A stretch of DNA of 64,000 nucleotides from Campylorhamphus procurvoides (Eukaryota; Chordata; Aves; Passeriformes; Dendrocolaptidae), in NCBI GenBank assembly GCA_013396655.1, contig WBMV01000778.1, positions 88,442 through 152,441 of the forward strand, given 5' to 3'. The position numbers and the translations under genes were made by a program. Under the pieces are notes generated by a model that saw nothing but the letters and a program-made list of their open reading frames with translations, ran no database searches and was not told where the DNA came from. Positions 11,312 to 23,220 of the stretch are shown piece after piece (position 1 is the stretch's first letter; each line of letters starts with the position of its first letter).

Positions 11312-13335
11312 GATGACAAGAAAACACAGCTTTAGCTCCTTCAAAAACGTATTTAAAAGAAATTCTGCCTCCTGGCTGGTAACAGTCTTTTCCTTCCCAG
11401 ACTTCCTTTGAGTTCACAGTTTAGATGTTTCCCTCTGGGATCTTGGTGTTTAGTTATTTTGAGGAGTTTAACCCCAACTTCTGCTTTCAGTGTTTGTCCA
11501 GTAGAGAAGTGGCTTCTAATTAGATGGTTTTTAAGGAAACTCTCGTTCTATTTATCAAATTTATCAGCATTCTTACTTATTGTGGGTTCTTTGGGTTTTG
11601 TTTCATTTTTTTAACAACTCTAATATATCTGGGAATTCTGCTTCACAATTCATGCAGAGGAGAGCAAGCTGCTAGAGATTATGCAAGTGAAGACTCAACC
11701 TGCATCTTAGCAATTCATTCAGGACTTAGAGAGTACATGTGATGTGTACAATGATGTATACCATGTGGAACAGAGTATGAGAAGCTGTTTATAGATCTGT
11801 TATGCTCTCTTGAGGTGTAGGACTGAGAACACACCTGCTCCTTTTCCTGTTTTCCTTTTTGTGTACCTTAAGCTTGGCAAAAGAGTAGCTGAGGAAGAGT
11901 GTAATAGTAAATTTCTTCATGTCTGACTCAAATTCCACTCCTGTGTGCAGCTTTGAAAGCACAATTAGATAAGAAATTTACTATCTGTTGCATAAAAATG
12001 GCATTGATGGGTGAGAGCCTGGGCTCATTCAGCATCAGCATGGGCAGGTGTGTTGTTTGGACCTGAATGGCCTTGCAGGCACCAGCACCACACGTGGCAC
12101 CATCCAAGGGGGTTTGCAGTCTGAATAAATGGAGGGGGTGAGGTCTTGTGTCTCCCTTTGTCTTTCAGGAGTGCAAATGGCCACGTTAACAGAGAATAAA
12201 TTCAGGCCTGATTTCAGACAGTGGCTTTAAAAATAATCAGGCAAAAGAGACAAAATGTGCTTTATTTGAGAGTTGACCAAAAGATTCTTGTAAAGATCCT
12301 CACTGAACTTTGAGTGGCACTTCAAAAGTACAAGTTAGAGATAGTTGGGTTGGTTGTTCATAAAGCCTTAGTAGAAGCTTGTGCAACACTCCTATTTGTT
12401 CACTGCTTAATGCTGCTTCCTTCTGTGGTTTTCTACCTTGAATGTAGTTTTGCAATGCAGTTTCTTATGTTCCCTTAAATTTGCAATGCTGCACATTCTC
12501 TGTTTCTTCCTTAAGCTCTTCAGATAATTTTTAAGTAAACTGAGATCCTTTTGTTCTGTATCTTGGGTAGGATTTAGATTTGGTTTTGTAATATATGGGG
12601 TTTTAAGCTAGCACTGCATGTGAATAAATACTGCAAGCTAAATCAGTAAACTTATGAACTGATTAATGAAGCCAAGCACTTTATCCCCCCTCCCCCCTTT
12701 TATGCATCACTTGTGGTCATGTAACTATTATGTAAAAATGAGGGATTATAAAATCTAACACTAATTAATTCAGCCTCATTCCATTTCTAGGTGAGTAATT
12801 TTTTTACAGTGTGGTTATTTGCACAGAGAGGGTATTTTGGTTGAGCCCACTGCCAGTAGATGGTTGTGACTGCTACTAAATTCCATTTATTTTAGAGTTG
12901 GATTTGAGTTATGCTATATTGAGCCTTACTTTAATATCAGGGAAAACATTTTTCCTTGAAAATATTAGTGTAAACTTGGCCATTTGTATTATGGTTTGCT
13001 GATTTGGAATGATGTGGCTTTGAAGTTGCAGGCGTTAAAAGTGATGTGGAATTCAGTGGTGTTTGAAGGCTCCTCACATCCAGTTACCAGTGTGGGAGAG
13101 GTTGGGAGCAGAGGGGGAGGTTGTTCAGGCTCAGCGTTTGGGTGTCAGTGCTCCAGCACTGAGGACGTGTTGGGGGACAGCAGAGGTGGAGCTGGTTCTG
13201 TTGTGCTGGACTCCTCTCTGTGCTCTGCTGTGTTTGCTTCTGTCTTTGAGCAGTCGGGATTTTGGCAGAGTGTGTGAGAAATGTACAGGTCCCTCAGGCT
13301 GGATGGCTGCAGGGAGGGCTCACACCAAATTTCAC

Positions 13336-13339
<4 letters not shown>

Positions 13340-13376
<37 letters not shown>
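13340..13376. repeat. Homopolymer T tract, 37 bases
   Basis: An uninterrupted run of T starts at 13340 and ends before gtggag at 13377. It could be the antisense poly(A) tail of a retroposed sequence lying to the left or simple slippage. I could not identify a source transcript or target-site duplication. Confidence 0.95.
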
Positions 13377-13377
<1 letters not shown>

Positions 13378-14789
13378 TGGAGATGAATTACATGGTGATG
13401 AAACCCCCTTTGCATCAATGTAGAGTCTGAATTGTGCTGTAACCCAGAGATGCTCCAGTGTGTGTACCTGGAAGCAGGAGTTTGTAGATGACCTGTCAGC
13501 TTTGGGATTCTGGGGTGGGGGGGGGAAGGCAAGACTTGGGAAAGTTTAAAAAGGGCTCCTTTTATAGTATTTATTCAGCAAAGGAAGTAAAACAGAATAT
13601 AGAGGCTTAGTTCATCCTAGAAAATACATTACATTTGGACTGAATTAGTTTTCTAAGAAGGAGTCCTTCTGCTGTAGAAGGAAAACAATGTTTTAGTTAA
13701 AACGTGTTTGTCATCTCCACAGCCCCAGCTCCAGTTCTGTTGTAAAGGTCTGGCATTCTCTTGTTGCCATTGTTACACACTGTAGAATCTCTTCTGTGCC
13801 TGGAAACTGCCTGCAAGAACAGCGATACCTGATTTTGGTGATAGGCAAGGACAAACTGCCAATATATCTCAGGTATCTAATGAACATAATGCTGCCGTAA
13901 GTTTTGAAGTGATGCCCCCTGCATTCTCTGTGACATTATGAGAAGTTTAGTGAGGAAAAGGAAATGTTGCGTGGATAGTCACATGTTGGATGTGACTATT
14001 AACATCAGTTTAGTAATAAATTACTATTTTCTATTGACAAATATCAGAAATACAAGAGTGTAAGACTACATTCTTATGAAGCACTGGAGAAGTAACTGGT
14101 TTAAAATTAGTCTCACCTTTGTCCTGGGGTTAGAGTGCTTCAGAGCCTTGCTCTAAAATTTAAAGCTTGTCCAGAGGCAAAAAGCTCTTTAAAAATAAAA
14201 AACTTCCTTTTCACAAGATTCAGAGGACAGCCACGAAAGCACAAGCTGACCATACATTTTACAGTGTTAATCTTTTTAATAGAGGAGAATAAATTTTGGA
14301 AATGGAAATGAGCTGACACCTAATGATGATTTAAATGTTTAGCAATTTGTTGCAAAAATCTGGTTTATTCACAGAGAATAATGCTGGCAGAACGCAGTGG
14401 TTTGTTGAACGCGATGCTGTGGCACGTATGATTTAATCTCATGCCTGCACAGGGTCTGCAAACATCTGCAGGGCTTAGCAGTGGGTTTGGGGAAGGCATT
14501 TAGCCTTGATCGGCAGAGTGCATCTGCCCTGCTCTCTGAGCTGCTCATCGAGTGGTTAAGCTTTGTTCCTCATTTGTTCTGGTTTGGCTTCAGCTTCCAG
14601 GCCCTGCTTGTTTTTATGTTCTAAACTATTCATACCTGTTTTTCCCCCCACCCCAAAGACACTAATGTGCTGTGATCAAGTAGCCTCTGTCTTCTTTTTG
14701 CTGAACAGAAGGAGCTCTTTTTGACTTTCACTGCATTTTCTGCAACCTTTAAGTCAATTTTGTGGCTCTGTTCTGCAGTAGGTCAATTT

Positions 14790-15640
14790 TTCAACATCTT
14801 CTAAAACATCTCTGCACAGAGGAAATTGATGGGATATTCCAGCATAGGTCCCACCAGTGCCATTTACAGAGGGTAAAAATCACTGATTCCTACTGACTGT
14901 CCCCCTTTTTACACATCCAGAGATCAATTTACTGCTTTTATACCATGAAATTGGACTGGGAGCTCTTGTTGCTTGACTCTTCTCAGACTTTCAGCTTTCC
15001 ATGAGGGAATTCTCCATCCTGAATGTCAACCTTCCTCATTCCCACCTCCCCAAGTTCCTGCTTATATCTTTATAAAAAGAAGTTTTGTTTTATGGGTCCC
15101 AGCCACCCGGAGGAGCCAGCACCACACCTATGATTTGTTCAGTCCCCAATATCCATCCCCCAGCTAATCTCCATTTCCACAGATCTGTGACCAGTGATTT
15201 ATGTCAACATTTTGTTCAAGAACTTTGGGAGGATTCCCCCATTAGAAACACTCTGATAGTACCGAATTGAGAATTACTCGAACAGATTAGATACTCCTCA
15301 ATTAATCTGCCTATTCTTAGCCCACTTAATATTTGCCGTCTGAATACTGTACAGTGAGAAAGTTGATGTATTTTGTCACATGCTGCTTGAAAATCTATTA
15401 CCTTATCAATCAAATGTGTAATCCTGTCAAGAGAATGAGATCAGGTTCGTGTGATACAGCCAATTTTCTAGAAAATCACTGTATTTCTTCTTATCTCTTT
15501 GATTCATGATCAGTTTAGTTAGATACCATCTTTCCATTTTTACTTGGGCTTGATGTCAGGTGAATGCCCTGTAATTACCCAGTCATTTCACTTGCCCTTT
15601 GATAACTGTCACATTATTGGCACTCTCTGAAATACCCACA
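14790..15640 (-). repeat. Old, degraded CR1 LINE, antisense
   Basis: Blocks typical of inverted CR1 occur in the right order. 'cccaccagtgccatttacagagg' appears near 14850. A segment near 15360-15480 corresponds to the CR1 reverse-transcriptase stretch around 'ctgtcaa..gagatcaggttcgtgtgatacagcc'. 'gccctgtaattacccagtcatttcac' appears near 15565. No frame is intact. Divergence is high compared with the CR1 at 15904, so this is an old insertion. Its ends are approximate. Confidence 0.6.
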
Positions 15641-15903
15641 TTATTAAAAATGAGTGTCAGCAGGGCAGGGACTTCTGGGCTTCCTGGAGATGGTTGAATG
15701 TTAGGTTAGCTCCGGAATTCAAAACCCCTTATCCCCTAGGGAAAGTCTAATATTCCCTCCAGGCAATAAGCATTCTGGATGTCTTAATCTCCATAGGTGA
15801 TGCTCTCACCAAACAGAAAACAGAAATGTGAGCTGTTCCCAAGCTGCCACATTTCCCCTCTCTATGTTCCCTAGAAGGGCTGAGTGGCACTTTTATCATT
15901 GCA

Positions 15904-16290
15904 GGTTAACGGTTGGGAGGTGCCTTAAAGATCATCTAATTCCAACTCCCCCTGCCATGGGCAGGGACACCTCTCACTATCCCAGGTTGCTCCAAGCCCT
16001 GTCCAACCTGTCCTTGGACACTTCCAGGGATGGGGCAGCCACAGCTTCTTTGGGCAACCTGTGCCAGGGTCTCACCACTCTCACAGCAAAGAGTTTCTTC
16101 CTAATAGTGAACCTAAATTTCCCCTCTTACAATTGGTACCCATTCCCCCTTGTCCTGTCACTACAGTTCCTGATGGAGAGCCCCTCTCTGGCTTCCCTGT
16201 AGCCTCTTAAGATACTGGAATCATGCTCTGAGGTCTCCATGCAACCTTCTCTTCTCTAGGCTGAGCAGCCCCAACTTCCTCAGCCTGAAA
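15904..16290 (-). repeat. CR1 LINE, 5'-truncated, antisense
   Basis: The inverted CR1 3' region is clear: 'gatcatctaattccaactcccc', 'tgccatgggcagggacacct', 'gctccaagccctgtccaacct', and 'cttgtcctgtcactac' near 16155. It ends around the 'ctaggctgagcagccccaac' block. The copy represents only the end of the element, as usual for CR1. Confidence 0.85.
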
Positions 16291-19200
16291 TGTCCCAACT
16301 CATCAACAGGCAGCTTTGCAGAAAAGCTGGGCATAAATTGGAGCAGGTAAAATTGTACTTGGTGTCAACAAGTAATGGGGCACTGCATCCACTGGGCATG
16401 AGAAGAGGTAACTTACTGGAAGATGATCTCTTCTAATGGAAACAGAGTGGCTACAGATGTTCCAATGGGCTTGGAACATCTTTAGGCTTGCTTTGTGAGA
16501 GCTGATTATTGTTACTTGAGTGAAGGGACAGTGGTTCAGGTAGAGCATAATGCTCGTGATAACTCCGAGCATTTGGTCCATCCCCTTCCCTGGTCAGTGT
16601 CCTGATCTTTGCTTGGATGCTCTCCGCCAGCACATGGATGTTGCAATAGAAATTAGAGCTTTGCTTGACTTCTCAAGATGTGGAGAGGAAATGTTTCCTT
16701 TCTATCTGTAATATTTATTATTAACATCTATTGTTTTTAATGAGGTGAGAAACTTATGTAGGAGTGTCACTGGTGACCTTAGCTCGGTGTTTGCTCTTTA
16801 GCCACAAAAATGCAAGAAAAGGTCACCAGTTCTGGATGATGGAGGTGTTTGTATTGCCTGTGATGTGACGTGTGGCTTTAGGCAACACTGAGCTTAGTCC
16901 CTTTGTCATCACAGTTCTGCATTCCTTTCCTTACAAGCCACATGCTGAAGTTGCCTCTTGAGCTGCTAAAAGCGCTGGGTTCCTACTGCTGTTCTCTGGG
17001 CAGGTCATGGAAGGGTTTGATGTCGTGTATGCATTTTGCCAGTATGAATCTTGCTGTGTTAGATCTGGGGTATGTATGAACTCCAGAGGAGAAAAGAAGG
17101 CTGCTCAAACCCAGCAGATGATGAAATTAGAAGCAGCAGGAAGCATTTCAAACCTTCACTGTTACAGACCACTGCTAATGAAAAATTCAGAGGCAAATGT
17201 GGCTTCATGGAAGCACTGGAGCTTCCTTCTCCCAGCTAGTAACTGAGCCAAAACACTTAGATCTGTGTGTGAAGCTGCTATCAATTGAAGTAGAATTTGT
17301 TTAGGCAAAGAAAACTGAAATTTTTTACTTTTTAAGAAACATGCCAGTGAAATAGGACTTAGTAAAAATGGTGTGTTTGAAAACAAAAACACCAGTGACC
17401 ATCAAAGGGAGAGTTGTTTTTCAGGGTAGTCTGCCACTTCGGTTTTTCTTTCCAGACTTCCACAGCTCTGCAGAGGAGCTTTCATGAATTCTAACCTCAG
17501 TGAGTGTTTAATCATGCCTCAAACAGCTTGGCTTTTCAGAGCAAAAATGGTGTTTCTGTTCTGGTATCGCTGCCCAGCTTAATGTAATGAGTGATGGGAA
17601 CACCGTGCCTGGGACTCATCCATCTGCCTCCCTCCAGCCCCTTTTCCTCCTGGCTGTTTCTGCAGTCTAAAGTTATCAACCCAGAACACTCACTGACCAT
17701 AGGAACTTGCTGCTGCCTTCCTGTACTTGCTGCCATCTCCACTTCAGCTGAAAGGACGCTCAGCTCCTGCTTCTGAGCTGACTTAAAATGGGAAAGAGGG
17801 TAGTAAGGGGTGAGCTTAAGGGTCTTGTTCACTTTAAAAGGCCTGTTAACATGACAAGCTATGAAAATGTCCAAGGGGATACAGTGTCTTCCTACCAACC
17901 TGGCACAGGCTGCAGCCTGCCAGGTCCTGCCTGCATGTGCTGTCTGTAGGTTTGTCCCCTTTTCCATTGCACCTTTTCCAATGGTGATAGGGAGGCAGTG
18001 GTTGTGACATCTTGCCCTTGCATTTGAGATGGCGGAGAAAAGCTTTGGAATCAGTTCCTATTGTTTTTTTCCAGAGAAATTCTTTAGGAACCTGGGCAAG
18101 TCCCTGAAGCCATTTGTGCCTTTTCTGTCTCTGCTGATGAAACCTGGTGGTGCTGGTGGAGCTGCTCTCCTGGACAATCCTGCAGCCATGGGAATTGGGT
18201 GCTGGTGCTCCGAGTGTCTGGACTCCTCCAAGGGCAAGCTGGAGCGTAGAGAGTGCTCTTAATTAGCTGGCTCTGTTGCACTGTGCTAAGCTCAGCCCTA
18301 GCACCTCGCTGCAGTTAATTAAAGACGGGGTGGCTGAGGTTTTATTAGTACAGCGTGTTTGCCACTGGATGAAGCAATGAGAGAAAGGCGGATTGTGGAA
18401 ATCGTCAGGGGTGGGTGATTACCTGAACACAGTGAACAGCCCCATTTGGAGATCGTTCTCCTTCCCAGGTGAGCCAGGGGAGGGTCACAGCAGAGAACAA
18501 AAGAGTTTTTATCATTATCAGGCTCCTGAGCCAGCCTGTCCCCTGAATTTCTTAAAGCTTTTAAGAAGAAAAATTTCTGAGCAGATATGTGCACATGATT
18601 CATTTGGCAAAAGCACTCAGCCAACTTCCCAGAGGGGAACTAAAATAATTTCCACATACAAGTAAAGCAAATAGCCTGTGTCTTGTTCATCCTACCAAGT
18701 ATTATTGACTAGTGCTGAGTAAGAGATCCTTGCAGAGCCTTGATGAAAGGTTGGCAACTCACCCGTCTTGGTCTCGATTATTGCAGCATGGTTTTGTAAT
18801 ATTGAATTGCAAGGCTTTTAGTAATCTTCACAGGCTGTTCAACCTGAGCCACTAAGCCTAAACTAAAATGTTTAAAAACTGCAGCTCATGCTCCTAAATA
18901 CTCTGTAAGAACTGGAGACAATTTCAATAAACGTTAGGCTCTTCCTGTTAATGTGTAGAACAGACATTACCTCCTAAGATGCGGATGAAATGTTCCACTG
19001 TGGTGGTATTTGAGACTAGTTACATTTGGCTCATCTTTGTTCCATATCCAGTTTTACAACTACCCGATGACACCCTAATGAAACATCAAAGCAACCATGA
19101 ACGGTTGCACTGAAGTGCTCTCTGAGTGTTGCATCCAGTGAGGTGCGGAGCTGCCACGCTGGATGTGAAGACATTTTGACCATAGGGCGAATGTGGCTTT

Positions 19201-19625
19201 TATCTTTCAGGCACTGCGGTAGCAGTGTGGCACAAATCCCAAATTTTTTTCACTTAAAAAATAGAGTAAAAAGGCTGTTTATCGGGGTTTTATTTCAAGA
19301 TAGTTTCCTAAACTATCTTGAGCCCTTCTTACTTAATAGTACGTTTGGGGAAATAGATGAAGAAGAAAGTCTTGGTGAATAAAATCTAAAATTACTTCTA
19401 AGATTTTTTTCCAAAATGAGAATGGAAGTACTTTGGAAGCTACTGAGCATTTAAGGTAGTAGCAATAAATTTTTGGATTTGCAAGAGAAGCTAGTGGGAT
19501 GGAATGAACACACTTTCATCCATGGTGGGATGAACCATGAGGTCCCCATTTGTGCAGTGTTGTTTCTTGATCAGTCATGACAAAATTAATCCAATCTGGA
19601 TACTGAATCTAGATCTATAAATATA

Positions 19626-19631
19626 TTTATT
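19626..19631 (-). terminator. KLHL29: Candidate distal poly(A) signal of KLHL29
   Basis: The + strand TTTATT reads AATAAA on the KLHL29 strand, about 2.1 kb after the stop, in a very AT-rich context. Confidence 0.35.
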
Positions 19632-21117
19632 ATAATATAACAAGAACTTAACAGTAAACATAAACTATATACAATACCATTACAGATAACCCTGTTTTTA
19701 ATATTATTCACAGAAATAGCCAGTTTTGTTCCAGTGTGAGAAATGAAGAAATAAGCTAAGTTGGAAATGTCGAATGTGTTTCGGTCTTGTTGACAGGTAG
19801 CACCTCCTTTGGAGGTAGACACACACCAACACTAAAATTAGTCCTGCCCCAGGCAGTTAGAAACTTGTGCTCCAATCTTTAGGTTCACACTTGCACCCTG
19901 TTTGACATAAATACTTTAAATGACATACTAGTATATAATTTTGTTGTGCTTATTATTTTTTTCTTTTCTTTAAAGAATAAATAAAACAACTGCATAACAA
20001 AGGCTGGAACCTCACTGTCTAAATGAGAGACTTGAGTCACTCTATAGCTTGACTCAGCTGACTCGAGCACTTTTTCTTTAAATACTGCAAGATACAAATT
20101 TCTTTTTTTTTCTTTTATTTTATAAATGATTATTAATAAAATAAGATGATTAGCTAACCATCTGCATTGATTTCCCCAAAGCTGTAGGCAGACCTCCCTC
20201 TGTATAAAAAGGCTACTGTATTTGGTATGAAATTCAACTAGATATTGATCGCTAGATCTCACCCACGACCTGTACAGGACCCTCCTTCTTGAATTACTGG
20301 CATGGCATTTGGGATTTGAGTCTGCAAAGGCAAGTATGGCAATTTTTTTCCCTCTTCTTGAGAAGAAATCAGACAATCCTTAGCTTGGGGTTGCTTCCTA
20401 TTGGTGAATTTTAAGATTCTTTCCCCTGCCCCCTCTGTGTTACCCGGTCCATCTCCCATTTGATCCTTTTATGTATAAATTTATAAAGAATTTCCACATC
20501 ACAATGCTCTCTGGATAGACAATATTTTAATATATATAAAAATATAACCCCTGTGCTGTGCATATACTTACAATTCTACATAGTAATAATTTGAAGTCTC
20601 TTACACTGGGCTTAAGTCTACGCATTTTTCTACGATGGGATTTAAACTCGTGTGGTTAAAATCTGTAAATAAGAGTATTACAAGGTTTCCACACCTAGGG
20701 GGGAACTTGAAAAATAAAGTAAAATAAAAAAACTTCTCAGACTTTACATAAAAAGATAGTGGCATGTATCCCAACGTAAGGAATTTCGGTTGAGAGCCAA
20801 AAGGAGTGTGTAGCCACAGGAGGCATCTTCTCTGTTCGATGAAAATGTGGAAAACCCACGCGATGCTGTGCGTTTTACTGTGATCCCAGCCAGGACTGAA
20901 GGGTGGGTTTGTCAGGAGAACGCCTCTGGAATCGATTCATTTTGCATTTTGGGAACTGAGCACTACCAAGTGCATCAGCAGAAACTGGAGCAAAAGGTTT
21001 AGAAGCCCCCCCACCCCACCCGTGGGCACAGCCACATGTGCCCATGCAAGCAGCACCTGGAGCAGAAACTTATTCAGCCCAACAGACCTTTCTCTTTTAA
21101 AATCATTTCATGTGGAA

Positions 21118-21123
21118 TTTATT
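21118..21123 (-). terminator. KLHL29: Candidate proximal poly(A) signal of KLHL29
   Basis: AATAAA on the - strand lies about 635 bases after the stop codon. Confidence 0.3.
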
Positions 21124-21757
21124 ACCAATGGCTATTCTTCTTCTCCCCAGTCCCCACCTCACCCCCCATCTGGGCTCTTCTCTAAAGAACTGAGAGAATT
21201 GTTTGATCTGATGGAAGACTGACATCAACATAAGCCATCTGTCACACAAGATTTCTCTCAGTTATTGGTATTGAAAAGCATGTATTTGTTAAAAACAAAT
21301 GTAGGAATCAAAGTGGTAAGGACACTTTGACCTTTCAAATAGATTGATGCCTAAAGTGTAATAGTAAAACTAATCTGCATGGTTATTTTAAGAATCAAGC
21401 TTGAGCTCTAAAGTAAAATGCAGATTATTTTTTTCCTCTCTTCCCCAGCTTAAAAAATATGAGAAATTCTATTGCACCTGGGTTGACCAAAAGCCGATGT
21501 CCAGAACAAGTGCCACTATAACATCTAGTGACACCCTTGCATTATTAAGTTACAATATCTTACATAACACGGAGCTCTCTGCTCCTTGTTCACCAAAAGG
21601 TGAGGATGATTTTTCTACATTCAATGTAGACACTATTCAAGACTTTAGAGCAATATGTTCACTGGCTGGCTGTGCTGCTTTTGTTCCTTAAGTAATAGTG
21701 TTCCTCTTGCCTGCTTTCAACAGGACAAACAGTTCTCCATCCAACCCCTGGGGAACA

Positions 21758-21952
<195 letters not shown>

Positions 21953-22919
21953 TTAAAACAAAAAAAGAAAGAAAAAAAGTTTTAGTTGTCTTACTGAACA
22001 ATTTTCTTTTTGGGCTCAAACACCCCCCTCTCCGCCAGTCTTTTGTAAGAAGGGGAAACAACAAATACACCTTTTATTCTTATCTGTATAAAGCTGTGTG
22101 GGCATTTCTCTTCCTTCTCCCTTTCTCTCTCCAAGATTAATCCCTTTTGTGTTCCTGCCAGGTAGGTAAATGTTGTCTCTAATGTAAACAACAGAAATAA
22201 GTCCAAGTGAGATGTTTCTGCAGCAGAAGGAGGAGGACAATGCATCCCTGCAATACTGTGCACACACGAAAGCAACCCAAGCAATTTGGGGTCCCTGCCA
22301 TGTGGGCTGCAATAAGCCCTTGCTCCACCTTACTCCTTTAATTATCAATGCAAAAGGGAGAAAAAAACCCCTTCAAGCTACATTCTGTTACTTCAGCCCA
22401 TGCTCTGTGCTGCTGTCCCACTGCACGGGGAGGAACCCAAAAGTGGAGAAGTCCCAGCTTTTTGTTTGCTGGGAAGAACAAATTGGCTCTTCAAGTTGAT
22501 TTAAAGATGTTAGGCTGGATGGGGTTGGCGGTGGCTTTTCTGGTGGCTGGGTCTCTTCTGAGAGCAGGTGGTGGATGATTGTGTTGGGAAGGCAAATGGA
22601 GACTCGGAGAGGGTGTGTGTGCCAAAGGATGGCAGGGAGGGGAAGAAGATAAATTAATTGCAGCCAAGGAGGTGGCCTAGATCTACCAAGGTGGAGACGT
22701 GATCCTCTAGGCTTGGTAAAGGCAAAGCAATTTCTTCTGGCTAATTTTGGAGCAGTGGGAAGAAGGATAAAAAGTGATAAAGGCAAAAGCCAGAGAGTGC
22801 TGGAAGACACAGGACGAACTGAGACTAAAATGGCACCGACAAAGCCATGTGCTTCTGAAGAACACAAGACTCTGATGTCCTTGAGCAGAAGCAGAGCCTG
22901 AGGTTAAAAATAAACTCAC

Positions 22920-23220
22920 AATGACAACAGTGAGGACTCAAATAAGCCTAGTCCCTGGGTACTGCCAGGAAATAGGAAATAATGAGAATCTTGTCAAAAT
23001 AACTGTTAATCTGAAAGGAGGAGGGAGGAGAGAGAGACTTGAAACACTTGATTAGAGCCTATCCACAAATCAGCAGGGCTGGATGATACATAGCCCAGAG
23101 TCCTAAGGGAGTTTGCTAATGAACTTACTGAATCACTGGTAATTATTTTTGAAACGTCAGGGAGAAATGGGGAAGAAAAAGGACTTGAGTAAAGCAAGTG
23201 TCATCCTGAAAGATGGCTTT
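22920..23220 (+). repeat. Old CR1 LINE fragment, ORF2 region
   Basis: The + strand shows degraded CR1 reverse-transcriptase sequence: 'cagcagggctggatgatacatagcccagagtcctaagggag', then a 'gggagaaatggggaag..' block. Both are in the order found upstream of the polymerase core. No reading frame survives. The limits are approximate. Confidence 0.5.

Larger units (their letters stand above)
8057..11330 (+). other. ATAD2B: ATAD2B 3' UTR (extent inferred)
   Basis: The sequence after the ATAD2B stop is AT-rich, free of recognisable repeats and without a convincing ORF, as expected of a long 3' UTR. AATAAA hexamers occur at 8271, 9066, 10168, 10411, 10628 and 11306, allowing isoforms from about 0.2 to 3.3 kb. 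I place the end just after the 11306 signal because repeats and low-complexity tracts begin beyond it. The end is an inference; transcript data would settle it. Confidence 0.5.
11331..19600. other. Intergenic interval between convergent ATAD2B and KLHL29
   Basis: No conserved exon, RNA gene or promoter is recognised in about 8.3 kb between the inferred 3' ends. It contains a 37-T tract at 13340, an old CR1 at 14790-15640 and a younger CR1 at 15904-16290. Open frames of 60-140 codons here show no protein family features and overlap each other on both strands. AATAAA hexamers at 12124 and 12195 could extend ATAD2B transcripts further. Confidence 0.6.
19600..21757 (-). other. KLHL29: KLHL29 3' UTR (extent inferred)
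   Basis: This region follows the KLHL29 stop codon on the - strand. It is AT-rich, repeat-free and lacks conserved coding sequence. AATAAA hexamers on the - strand occur at 21123-21118, 20119-20114 and 19631-19626, giving possible 3' UTRs of about 0.65, 1.65 and 2.1 kb. A 163-codon open frame at 20376-19885 is not protein-like and I treat it as chance. The distal end is inferred, not observed. Confidence 0.5.

Noticed and set aside
13341..13376. LINE-type poly(A) tail
   Set aside because: No L1-like or other LINE sequence adjoins it, and the avian CR1 family does not end in poly(A). A retrocopy remains possible but is not shown.
17536..17967. 143-codon open frame on the - strand in the intergenic interval
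   Set aside because: No recognisable motif and an overlapping + strand frame; no promoter or poly(A) context ties it to a gene.
19885..20376. 163-codon open frame on the - strand after the KLHL29 stop
   Set aside because: It lies in the inferred 3' UTR, has an unordered composition with no family motif, and overlaps other open frames. It is best read as chance.
22388..22867. 159-codon open frame on the - strand in the last KLHL29 intron
   Set aside because: No protein family features and no exon boundaries that fit the KLHL29 frame.
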